Part shown: positions 1 through 7,872 of the stretch, one piece after another | How positions within the stretch are numbered: position 1 is the stretch's first letter | Layout: every line of letters starts with the position of its first letter | Origin: Bacteroidota bacterium | GTDB lineage: Bacteria; Bacteroidota; Bacteroidia; AKYH767-A; OLB10 | Assembly: GCA_016717725.1 (NCBI GenBank) | Contig: JADKFA010000046.1 | Location: 224,427-288,426, forward strand | DNA length: 64,000 bases | Direction: 5' to 3' | Position numbers and translations under genes: made by a program | The notes under the pieces: model-generated | Seen by the model: only the letters and a program-made list of their open reading frames with translations | What the model was told of the DNA's origin: nothing | Database searches by the model: none

Positions 1-190
1 TATTGCTGCATTGCTAGGAATTAGCTTGAATTTCATTCTTGTTCCCTTTATGGGTATTGAAGGGGCTGCTATTTCATCAACGGTTTCCAAAATATTTTGG
101 AATTTAGCTGCAGTATATTATGCCTATAAAAAACTAGGATTAATTTCCATCTACTTCCCAGGATTAAAACGACCACGCCCAACGAATTAA
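1..190 (+). CDS. C-terminal end of a polysaccharide flippase (Wzx/MATE-like), partial
   Basis: An open frame enters from the left edge (first full codon at base 2) and stops at 188-190. The roughly 62 visible residues are hydrophobic: one membrane segment rich in Ile, Leu and Ala, then FMGIEGAAISSTVSK, then a second segment and a basic tail. The GIxGAAIST pattern before a helix is typical of the last helices of Wzx/MATE polysaccharide exporters. The position directly ahead of sulfotransferases, a polymerase and a glycosyltransferase fits lipid-linked glycan export across the inner membrane. The N-terminal part lies outside the window, so the family call rests on a short stretch and on context. 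Confidence 0.6.
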   Translation, partial: IAALLGISLNFILVPFMGIEGAAISSTVSKIFWNLAAVYYAYKKLGLISIYFPGLKRPRPTN

Positions 191-199
191 CACATAAAA

Positions 200-1156
200 T
201 TGAATATCGCAAAACCAAATTTCTTTATTGTAGGGGCAGCAAAAAGCGGAACCACCTCTCTTTATGCTTATTTAAATCAGCATCCGGAAGTATACATGAG
301 TCCGATTAAAGAGCCCAATTATTTTGCTAGTGATATCAATCAAGACGAAATTAGAGAAGAAGTGAAAGCACGTTTAAAATTGCTTCAAATAGATGAATAT
401 ATCAAAAGCGATATGAGTAAAACCATGCATCGTGCATTCATCACTTCCTTCGATCAATATTTAGCTTTATTCCGTTTTGCAAAAGATGAAAAAGCCATTG
501 GTGAAGCCAGTGCATCTTACTTATTTTCGAAAACTGCAGCAAAAAATATCTATCAATACAATTCCAATGCAAAAATAATCATGGTCCTGCGACAGCCCGT
601 TCAAAGAGCTTATTCACATTACCTGATGGATCAACGCATGGCACTCACCAACCTTTCCTTTGAAGATGCACTCATTGAAGAAAAAAAGCATCCTATTCGA
701 AATTGGGGTGCCACTTCTCTTTATCTTGAGCTAGGATTATACAGTGAGCAGGTTAAACGATATTTAGATCTTTTTCCTAAACAACAAATATTAATTCTAC
801 TCAATGAAGAGTTACGTCATTCGACTGAATCCACCATGAAAAAGGTTTATGCTTTTTTAAATGTGAACTCCAATTTCGAAGTCTCCCTTGAGCAAGAATT
901 TAATACTGCAGCGGTACCTCGAAATCCGATAGTAAGAAAATTAATAACTATAAATACCTTTCGTGTTAAAATACGTCGTGCACTAAAACATAGTTTTCTT
1001 AAAGGCATAATCAAAAGTGTACTTTTTACAAAGCCCGAAAAAGGAGAAATGCTTCCTGAAACCAAAGCTCAATTACAAAAATATTACGATGACGATATAA
1101 AATCACTTGAGCAATTAATAGATAAAGATTTAAGCACATGGCAGAAGAAAATATAA
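200..1156 (+). CDS. PAPS-dependent sulfotransferase, first of three tandem paralogues
   Basis: A 318-residue sulfotransferase-family protein. Near the N-terminus GAAKSGTTSLY is the 5'-phosphosulfate-binding loop for PAPS, and around residue 131 VLRQPVQRAYSHY is the 3'-phosphate-binding motif (RxPxxRAxSHY). The family moves sulfate from PAPS onto sugars or other acceptors; the acceptor cannot be read from sequence. The start used is TTG at 200, only 9 nt after the upstream stop. No ATG lies before the PAPS loop, so TTG is required. The end overlaps the next sulfotransferase by 19 nt, showing tight translational coupling. Context suggests sulfation of a surface polysaccharide. Confidence 0.85.
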   Translation: MNIAKPNFFIVGAAKSGTTSLYAYLNQHPEVYMSPIKEPNYFASDINQDEIREEVKARLKLLQIDEYIKSDMSKTMHRAFITSFDQYLALFRFAKDEKAIGEASASYLFSKTAAKNIYQYNSNAKIIMVLRQPVQRAYSHYLMDQRMALTNLSFEDALIEEKKHPIRNWGATSLYLELGLYSEQVKRYLDLFPKQQILILLNEELRHSTESTMKKVYAFLNVNSNFEVSLEQEFNTAAVPRNPIVRKLITINTFRVKIRRALKHSFLKGIIKSVLFTKPEKGEMLPETKAQLQKYYDDDIKSLEQLIDKDLSTWQKKI

Positions 1157-2100
1157 CTTACTTTCCTAATTTTTTAGTAGCGGGTGCTGCAAAGTGTGGG
1201 ACTACTACACTCTATCATTACCTTCGTCAGCATCCTGATGTATACATGAGTCCCATAAAAGAGCCTAACCATTTTTCAACCGACATTCAACCCATACATT
1301 TCAGTCCAGAGTATAAAAAGTATGAAAGAAGTAAAAATTTAGATATTGAAAAATATGTATCAGGTGATATGCAAGAAGAGCAATGGGGAGCTTATGTATT
1401 AAATCGGGACCATTATCTTCAACTCTTTAAATTTGCAAAAGGTAAACAGTGCATTGGAGAGATTAGTAACTCCTATATGTTTTCGAAGGAAGCAGCAATA
1501 AATATAAAAAAAGAATTTCCTAACATGAAAATAGTAATGATTTTGCGACAACCTGCAGAACGTGCCTATTCTCATTACTTAGCTAATCTAAGAGATGGTA
1601 GAACAACTCGAAACTTTCGCGAAGAGGTTGAATATGATGATGCTAAAATCTTACATGGTTGGAGTATCTCACATCTCTACTACGAATTAGGCTTATATGC
1701 AGAACAAATAAAAAGATTTCAGGACTTATTTCCCGCAGAACAAATAAAGATCTTTCTATTTGATGATTTGAAAACAGACAATCAAAAATTAGGGAGAGAT
1801 CTATTTAACTTTTTAGGACTTAAAACTGATGTTTCCATTGATTACAATGAACGGCACAATGAAGCACGCATCCCTAAAAATCCAGGATTGATCAAATTCG
1901 TAACTCAACTTGGCATTAAACGGAAACTCTTTAGAGTGCTACCAAAAGCTTGGCAAAAAAAAGCGAAAGATTCCTTTTTCAAAGAAGGAAAAATTCCAAA
2001 GATGTCAGACGAAGACAAAGCGTGGATGACTTCACGATATGTAAAACAAATTGAGCAATTAGAAAAACTTATTCAACGAGATTTAAAATCTTGGAAATAA
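1138..2100 (+). CDS. PAPS-dependent sulfotransferase, second tandem paralogue
   Basis: A 320-residue protein clearly paralogous to its left neighbour. The PAPS loop GAAKCGTTTLYHYLRQHP is near residue 16, followed by the shared VYMSPIKEPNHF block. The 3'-phosphate motif ILRQPAERAYSHY lies mid-protein. The ATG at 1138 is inside the 3' end of the previous gene (19-nt overlap), so the two are almost certainly co-transcribed. Both differ from the third copy in having an insertion between the PAPS loop and the 3'-phosphate motif. The substrate is unknown; sulfation of a repeat-unit sugar is the natural inference. Confidence 0.85.
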   Translation: MAEENITYFPNFLVAGAAKCGTTTLYHYLRQHPDVYMSPIKEPNHFSTDIQPIHFSPEYKKYERSKNLDIEKYVSGDMQEEQWGAYVLNRDHYLQLFKFAKGKQCIGEISNSYMFSKEAAINIKKEFPNMKIVMILRQPAERAYSHYLANLRDGRTTRNFREEVEYDDAKILHGWSISHLYYELGLYAEQIKRFQDLFPAEQIKIFLFDDLKTDNQKLGRDLFNFLGLKTDVSIDYNERHNEARIPKNPGLIKFVTQLGIKRKLFRVLPKAWQKKAKDSFFKEGKIPKMSDEDKAWMTSRYVKQIEQLEKLIQRDLKSWK

Positions 2101-2105
2101 ATAAA

Positions 2106-2987
2106 ATGAAATCCATTCGACCTCCTTTCTTTATCGTTGGAGCTCCAAAAGCGGGCACCACAGCACTTCACCTTTTCCTTGATAAACATCCAGAAGTTTG
2201 CATGAGTACGGACAAAGAGCCCAACTATTTTAGTCATAAAGAAATCAAAGAGCAATTATTATATTATAAAAAAACTAATAGCACTACTGAATCAGAGTAT
2301 CTAAGTTTATTTCATCCAACCCCTAAAACAAAAATTGCGGGAGAAGGGAGTGTTTCCTATCTTTTCTATCCGATGGTACCAGAACGAATTAAAAATTTCT
2401 CACCTGACGCTAAAATTATTATTTCATTGAGGAATCCTGTACAAAGAGCTTTTTCACATTACCAAATGGATTACAGTTTAGGATACGTAAACGAAACCTT
2501 CGAACAAATTTTTCGAAATGGGCAATCACATCCAAAAACAGGAAATCACTTTCAACAATATTTCTTACTTGGCAACTACGGAACACAAGTTGAGCGCTAT
2601 CTAAAAACATTTGGAGATACGAATGTATTAATTATATTACATCAAGATATTATTCAATCACCTAAGCAGGTAATTCAAAAACTTTGTCACTTTCTCGGAA
2701 TTGATGACTCCCTACTTCCAGCAGAAATCGAACAACACAATGTAACCATGGCTGGCAAGAACAAAATAATTCAATGGCTTTACAAACAAAAACTCTTTCG
2801 AAAAACAATTGGAGTACTTGTCAGCGAACAAAGCAAAGCCAAAGTAAAGAGTTTACTATTTAGCAAACAGGATTTGCCACAACTAGATCAAAAACTAGCG
2901 GTCGAACTTCAACAATACTATAGAGACGAAATGTTATTACTACAACGAATAAGTACATTAGACATTAAAAACTGGATCCATGATTAA
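2106..2987 (+). CDS. PAPS-dependent sulfotransferase, third tandem paralogue
   Basis: A 293-residue protein with PAPS loop FIVGAPKAGTTALHLFLDKH at the N-terminus and 3'-phosphate motif SLRNPVQRAFSHYQMD. An open frame reaches back to a TTG at 2091 overlapping the previous stop, but ATG 2106 places the PAPS loop at the usual distance from the N-terminus and is preferred. It is shorter than the two upstream paralogues. Three adjacent, diverged sulfotransferases suggest that different positions or sugars in one glycan are sulfated, though this is inference. Confidence 0.85.
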   Translation: MKSIRPPFFIVGAPKAGTTALHLFLDKHPEVCMSTDKEPNYFSHKEIKEQLLYYKKTNSTTESEYLSLFHPTPKTKIAGEGSVSYLFYPMVPERIKNFSPDAKIIISLRNPVQRAFSHYQMDYSLGYVNETFEQIFRNGQSHPKTGNHFQQYFLLGNYGTQVERYLKTFGDTNVLIILHQDIIQSPKQVIQKLCHFLGIDDSLLPAEIEQHNVTMAGKNKIIQWLYKQKLFRKTIGVLVSEQSKAKVKSLLFSKQDLPQLDQKLAVELQQYYRDEMLLLQRISTLDIKNWIHD

Positions 2988-2991
2988 TAAC

Positions 2992-2999
2992 TAAATTTG
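2992..2999 (+). promoter_or_regulatory. -7 box of a Bacteroidota promoter (TAAATTTG)
   Basis: TAAATTTG is an exact match to TAnnTTTG, the -7 consensus of Bacteroidota sigma-70, 8 nt before the ATG of the polymerase-like gene. The -33 element is not convincing. Confidence 0.4.
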
Positions 3000-3007
3000 T
3001 TAACTCT

Positions 3008-4300
3008 ATGGAAACCGCACGTCTACTTTCCCTATTCTACAAAAAACTACTTACTCCATTCATATGGTTCCTCTTTTTCCTATTGAGTTTTCGTGTGCTT
3101 GCACGATTTCCCTCAGGAATATTTGAAGCTTTTTTCATTTTAGTAGTGATTTTGACCAGCATCATTTCCATCAGAGATATCATTCTACAATGGCTTGCTG
3201 GAAAAGCAAACTATTTTCATATGATACTTGCTCCTCTTTTCATTCTTCCCTTCATCACCGCATATCAGGCGAATGTTGAATTTCATCAACCTTATTTAAT
3301 TGGATTACTTGCCCAAAGACAACACTTCATTATTTTCGCTGGTTATTTTTTAGTGCTTGGATTAAAAAACAAGAGTTTTGACATTGACAGTTTCAGAAAA
3401 CACTTTATTCGATCACTGTTTATAATTATGGGGATTATGTTGTTTTTTAGTGTGCTTATAAATCCACTTGTATTTAACAATACTGACTTTGTTGAATTCA
3501 GTTTAAACAAAGGTTGGCATTATGAATTTCCCAGTGATGTGATTGCTACGGTAATTCTTTACTCTATGTTTAAACTTTTAAAAGAAAACAAAAAACGTTT
3601 TATCCTACCTTTATTATTTGGAGGACTATACTTCTTGGTATATATCCAAGATCGATCGCAACTACTAATGATTGCTATCACAGTGTTCATATTTTTCATT
3701 CGAAATATTGATATTTATCGGAAATTTATTTATATTTTATGGGGAATTACAGGGGCTAGTGCCCTTTTATTAATTATTTATATTGTTGATCCCGGATTGA
3801 TAGACCATTACATTACAATTTTTGGAAACGCTTCTACAATTGTTACTGGAAACACTACTACTGAATACTCAACTGCCATGCGTATTTCAGAAGCCGCAAT
3901 AGCAATAAAGGGTATCGCAATACATCCATTATTTGGAAATGGTTTTATAAGTTCGCAATTCAAGGGTGGATTTTCAGGTTTCTTTGGGTATTTCTTTGCA
4001 TCAGATGTTGGAATTTTAGGTAATCTTTTTGTTTACGGAATAATCGGAACACTTATATTTTACATTCCATTTTTCGTTACACTAAGTTGGACGAAACAAC
4101 TTCGAAAAAATACCGACATCCTTTTAACTACATGCCAGTATGGGATGGTTTTTATCTTTTTAGATATGATAACAGCTGCTTCCAATATTAAATACATGGG
4201 CTTGCCATCCATCTTCTTTGGAATCATTTATTACTATCGGTACTTTGTAGTTAATGAGAATAATGAAAAGGCTCAAACCTATCAAATAAAGTCAAAATAA
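3008..4300 (+). CDS. O-antigen polymerase/ligase-like polytopic membrane protein (Wzy-like)
   Basis: A 430-residue protein with about ten hydrophobic segments and one larger loop in the second half (about residues 270-330). That loop contains MRISEAAIAIKGIAIHPLFG and GNGFISSQFKGG before the last helices. This helix-loop-helix layout with a conserved Arg and a GxG turn is typical of Wzy polymerases and O-antigen ligases, which join lipid-linked repeat units in the periplasm. These families diverge fast, so the call rests on topology and neighbours (flippase, sulfotransferases, glycosyltransferase). Polymerase and ligase roles cannot be told apart here. Confidence 0.65.
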   Translation: METARLLSLFYKKLLTPFIWFLFFLLSFRVLARFPSGIFEAFFILVVILTSIISIRDIILQWLAGKANYFHMILAPLFILPFITAYQANVEFHQPYLIGLLAQRQHFIIFAGYFLVLGLKNKSFDIDSFRKHFIRSLFIIMGIMLFFSVLINPLVFNNTDFVEFSLNKGWHYEFPSDVIATVILYSMFKLLKENKKRFILPLLFGGLYFLVYIQDRSQLLMIAITVFIFFIRNIDIYRKFIYILWGITGASALLLIIYIVDPGLIDHYITIFGNASTIVTGNTTTEYSTAMRISEAAIAIKGIAIHPLFGNGFISSQFKGGFSGFFGYFFASDVGILGNLFVYGIIGTLIFYIPFFVTLSWTKQLRKNTDILLTTCQYGMVFIFLDMITAASNIKYMGLPSIFFGIIYYYRYFVVNENNEKAQTYQIKSK

Positions 4301-4350
4301 AATAGTTAACTCAATCATATTTTACCTCGACCAACAACGTAATTACATTT

Positions 4351-5373
4351 ATGATAAATAGAAACCAAAAATTGATTTTTGTTGTCGGTAATAGTCGATC
4401 AGGAACAACTATGCTTGGTCGAATGTTGGGACGCAACTCTCGTGTTTATAAATTTCCAGAACTTCATCTATTTGGTCCCTGCATCCCTCATGGTGAAGAA
4501 CTGACGCCAATGAGTGAAGCTGAAGTCACTAAAGCCTTTTGTTGGTTATTAGATGTGGCGGATCGAAAACTTCATGCAACAAGATTGCCGAATAAATATA
4601 TTAATGCTGCAACGGCACTTTGCAAAGAACACTTTCACCCCTCTATTCATGCATGGGAAGTATATTATCATTTTGTATTAGATGAAGTAAAGAAGAGAGG
4701 GAAAGAAATTCCAAGTGAAGATTTGCCAGGGAATGTTTTTAAGATTGATCAAATACTTGAAGTATTTCCGGAAGCTGTATTCATCAACATGATTCGTGAT
4801 CCTAGAGATGTTCTTCTCTCACAAAAAAACCGACATCAACGTAGAAAGCATGGTGGTGGTTATGTAAAGCGGAGAGAAATGTTACGATTTTGGGCCAATT
4901 ATCATCCTCAATTGATTTGTCGTTTATGGAAAAATGCCATCAAGGCAGGGTGTACCCCTCCTCGGGAAAAAGTATTAAATGTCTACTTTGAAAAATTAAT
5001 TATTAATCCGGAAGCAACCCTTCAAGAAATTTGTAAGCATTGTGGAATAGAATACCAGAATGACATGTTAAATGTTCCGCAAGTGGGATCATCCATGCGA
5101 AAAGATGAGCCGGGAAAAGCAGGAATTGATTCCTCTCGTACGGGAACTTGGAATTCGGGGGGATTAAACGCCGCTGAAATTGAAATATGTGAAAGAATTA
5201 ACGGAGAATGGATGGACACCTTAGGGTATTCAAAATCAAATCTGAAGGGAAATCTTGCTCAAAAATTAAGATTATCCTTACTTCTTCCAATCAAACTAAT
5301 TTTAGCACTTCTTTTGAATTGGAATCGGACAAAAGGGCGTCTTCATTATTTACTTAGTCGATTTTTCAAATAA
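4351..5373 (+). CDS. Sulfotransferase family protein, distinct from the upstream tandem copies
   Basis: A 340-residue protein starting MINRNQKLIFVVGNSRSGTT: the 5'-phosphosulfate loop (GNSRSGTTMLGRML) is within the first 25 residues. Around residue 145 MIRDPRDVLLSQ is the 3'-phosphate motif (RDPRDVxxS). The motif style is closer to the carbohydrate or LPS-type sulfotransferase branch than the RxPxxRAxSHY copies upstream. The C-terminus has a hydrophobic stretch (LSLLLPIKLILALLLNW) near residue 315 that may anchor it to the membrane. It probably modifies the same polysaccharide. Confidence 0.8.
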   Translation: MINRNQKLIFVVGNSRSGTTMLGRMLGRNSRVYKFPELHLFGPCIPHGEELTPMSEAEVTKAFCWLLDVADRKLHATRLPNKYINAATALCKEHFHPSIHAWEVYYHFVLDEVKKRGKEIPSEDLPGNVFKIDQILEVFPEAVFINMIRDPRDVLLSQKNRHQRRKHGGGYVKRREMLRFWANYHPQLICRLWKNAIKAGCTPPREKVLNVYFEKLIINPEATLQEICKHCGIEYQNDMLNVPQVGSSMRKDEPGKAGIDSSRTGTWNSGGLNAAEIEICERINGEWMDTLGYSKSNLKGNLAQKLRLSLLLPIKLILALLLNWNRTKGRLHYLLSRFFK

Positions 5374-5415
5374 AATCATAAAATTAGCTTACTTTGTAAT
5401 TCTAAAATTCATATC

Positions 5416-6669
5416 ATGAAAACTCTAATTCATTCTACTTTCTTAATTGCTCTACTCTTCTTGTTCTTTGCTTCCTGCTCTCAGAATAAAGGCAGTAAAA
5501 AATCTGTAGAAGTAAATTCAAGAAGTAATCAAACTTCATCTTCTGGAAATAATAATGCTCCAAACAGTGTTGATGCATCCTCTGATGCACCTATTGTTTC
5601 TAACATAGAAAAAGAAACAGTAAATGTTGTTAAAAGTGGAACAAAAAATGAGCTTCCAAAAAACTGGCCTTGGAGAGGAATCAATTTTCAATCGGAAAAT
5701 TCGGATGCTTCTGATGTCGCTTACTTAGCAAGCATAGGAGTTGACTTTCTTCGCATTCAGATGAAACCTGCTATTCGTTCAAGAAGAAAAAAACTAGATC
5801 CTACAAAATGCTTCTACGATGAATTATACTGGGCAGATAGTATATTGACCGAATGTAAAAAATATGGTATGACAAGTGTAATAGCTTTCAATCATTTGGT
5901 ATTAGACCCCAAAATAAATATTACAGAAAAATCACAAGAATTTTGGGACGAAAGAAAATATATCGATAGTACTTTAAATATGATTACTATTATAGCTAAT
6001 AAATTTAAAACCCGTGGTGATGAATTATCCGCTTACGAAGTAATGGGTGAGCCTGTTATACGAAAAGGTCAACAAGAAAATGGAAAAACACCACCACAAC
6101 TTGAAAAATTTTTTAAGGATGTTTTACAGACAATTCGTAAAGTAGATAGTGAAAGATGGTTCTTGCTCACACCTGGTCCATGGGGTAAGCCAACAAACTT
6201 CAATGGATTCGCTGGATTTAATATAAAGGATAACCGAATCATCTATAATGCACACATGTACTTGCCAGATCAATTTACACATCAAGGGATTCACAATCGC
6301 CCGAGAGGTGTTCAGTATCCAGGAAAAATAAAAGGAGAGTTTTGGGATCGAAAGATGTTGGAGGAAAAACTGTCACAACTGAAAAAATTTCAAGTGAAGC
6401 AAAATTGCTTAGTCTATATGGGAGAATTTCAAGCAACTCGTTGGTCAAAAGGAGCTGATATTTGGGTTAAAGATGTAATTGAGTTGATGGATGCCTACCA
6501 ATGGAGCTGGAGCTTGTTTGCTTTCGAAGCTGGAACGGTCTGCTGGGATCCCTACTATGACGTAGTTAATAAAAATATTCCAATTGCTGATTGGGAGATT
6601 CAATATGTTGGACCCACAACCCCACATTGGAAATATATGCTCACTGAATACGCTAAAAATAAAAAATGA
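5416..6669 (+). CDS. Lipoprotein with glycoside hydrolase family 5-like (cellulase) domain
   Basis: A 417-residue protein with a lipoprotein signal peptide (hydrophobic core, then lipobox FASC near residue 20) and a Ser/Asn-rich linker to about residue 75. A TIM-barrel domain follows. It opens NWPWRGINFQSENS, has the GVDFLRIQMKP strand, an acid/base region YEVMGEPV and a nucleophile region YMGEFQATRW, which match the GH5 layout. The usual Asn-Glu-Pro of the acid/base motif reads Gly-Glu-Pro; the catalytic Glu itself is kept. It probably cleaves or trims a beta-glycan at the cell surface, perhaps the polysaccharide made by this cluster. The substrate is unknown. Confidence 0.75.
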   Translation: MKTLIHSTFLIALLFLFFASCSQNKGSKKSVEVNSRSNQTSSSGNNNAPNSVDASSDAPIVSNIEKETVNVVKSGTKNELPKNWPWRGINFQSENSDASDVAYLASIGVDFLRIQMKPAIRSRRKKLDPTKCFYDELYWADSILTECKKYGMTSVIAFNHLVLDPKINITEKSQEFWDERKYIDSTLNMITIIANKFKTRGDELSAYEVMGEPVIRKGQQENGKTPPQLEKFFKDVLQTIRKVDSERWFLLTPGPWGKPTNFNGFAGFNIKDNRIIYNAHMYLPDQFTHQGIHNRPRGVQYPGKIKGEFWDRKMLEEKLSQLKKFQVKQNCLVYMGEFQATRWSKGADIWVKDVIELMDAYQWSWSLFAFEAGTVCWDPYYDVVNKNIPIADWEIQYVGPTTPHWKYMLTEYAKNKK

Positions 6670-6709
6670 TTTTAAATATATTGTGTCTACTCGCCAAGTA
6701 AATATTTCG

Positions 6710-7858
6710 ATGATTGATCCAGTAGGTATTAAGGCTGGCATGGATCATTATGATTTATTACTGCTTTCAGGGGTGCAAAATAATTCATATCACGTTGAAC
6801 TCTATTCTAATTTCACTTCCGATTCTTCTACTGTAAAAGTACATCAGGTTTTTTTTAATACAGGAGTTTCGAAAGTAAAAGCAATAGTTAGCAATTTCTT
6901 TGGATTTTTTAAAGCACTACGCCGAAGTAAAAAAAACAATGTCGACTGGATTATTGTACATGTTTTTAGAGCTGGTCTTTTTGATTTGGCAACTTTTTCC
7001 CTTGCTCGTCTCATGGGATTTCGACTTTGTGCGATTGTTCATGACATTGAAAGTTTAGATACCATTACGCTACCTATTGTTCGAAAAACAGTAATTGAAA
7101 AACTACCACATCTACGCATTGTCCACAATGAATTTTGCAAAACAGAATTAATAAATTCACTACATGTGTCGATCGAAAATTCTACGCATGTTATTCCTCA
7201 TGTGCACTTCCGACATTTGTTTCGTCCTTATCATGAAGTGCCTGGATTGTTGGATCAATTAAAATCAAGCGCTCATCTTCCTGGAAAAATTCATGCGATG
7301 CTACCTGGATGTTTACGAGAACAAACTCCACTTTTACTATTCTTTGGACAAATTAAAAAAGCGAAAGGATTGGATGTATTATTGGAAGCCATCTCGCAAA
7401 CAAAAACTGATTTCAAAGTAATCATTGCAGGAAAATTACGAGATGATTCTTGGGATAGATACCATGATATTATTACTGTTTTGAATTTAAAAGATCGAGT
7501 GATCCCCGTCATTCGACATATTACAGATGAAGAACGTGATTATCTATTTTCCATTTCCAATGCCATTGTACTTCCTTACACTCGAATCTATCAAAGCGGT
7601 GTATTATTGATGGCCATGAGTTTTCCAAAATTAGTTATCGCTTCCGATTTACCTCCCAACGCGGAGTTAATTACACATGGTAAAAATGGAATTTTATTTC
7701 AGTCGGAACACGCCGATTCTTTAGCTAAAGAAATTGATGCTTTCATTAATGGAACCTATAATTCCAACTCTTTACAGCAAAAGGCTTTTGAAGACATTGC
7801 ACAACATTACAGTCCCGAAAAAATTGGGGAACTATACAGAAAAATTCTCGTGAAATAA
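6710..7858 (+). CDS. Glycosyltransferase family 4-like (GT-B)
   Basis: A GT-B glycosyltransferase. The C-terminal domain has LLLFFGQIKKAKGLDVLLEA (first strand-helix of the GT4 fold) and later GVLLMAMSFPKLVIASDLPP followed by HGKNGILF, the nucleotide-sugar-binding region of Glycos_transf_1 proteins. The open frame begins far upstream inside the GH5-like gene. I place the start at ATG 6710, 40 nt after the upstream stop, because the frame before it shows no family similarity. The protein is then 382 residues, normal for the family. No membrane helix is obvious, so it is likely cytoplasmic or peripheral and builds the repeat unit. Donor and acceptor are unknown. Confidence 0.75.
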   Translation: MIDPVGIKAGMDHYDLLLLSGVQNNSYHVELYSNFTSDSSTVKVHQVFFNTGVSKVKAIVSNFFGFFKALRRSKKNNVDWIIVHVFRAGLFDLATFSLARLMGFRLCAIVHDIESLDTITLPIVRKTVIEKLPHLRIVHNEFCKTELINSLHVSIENSTHVIPHVHFRHLFRPYHEVPGLLDQLKSSAHLPGKIHAMLPGCLREQTPLLLFFGQIKKAKGLDVLLEAISQTKTDFKVIIAGKLRDDSWDRYHDIITVLNLKDRVIPVIRHITDEERDYLFSISNAIVLPYTRIYQSGVLLMAMSFPKLVIASDLPPNAELITHGKNGILFQSEHADSLAKEIDAFINGTYNSNSLQQKAFEDIAQHYSPEKIGELYRKILVK

Positions 7859-7872
7859 TTTGTTTTTCGGTA

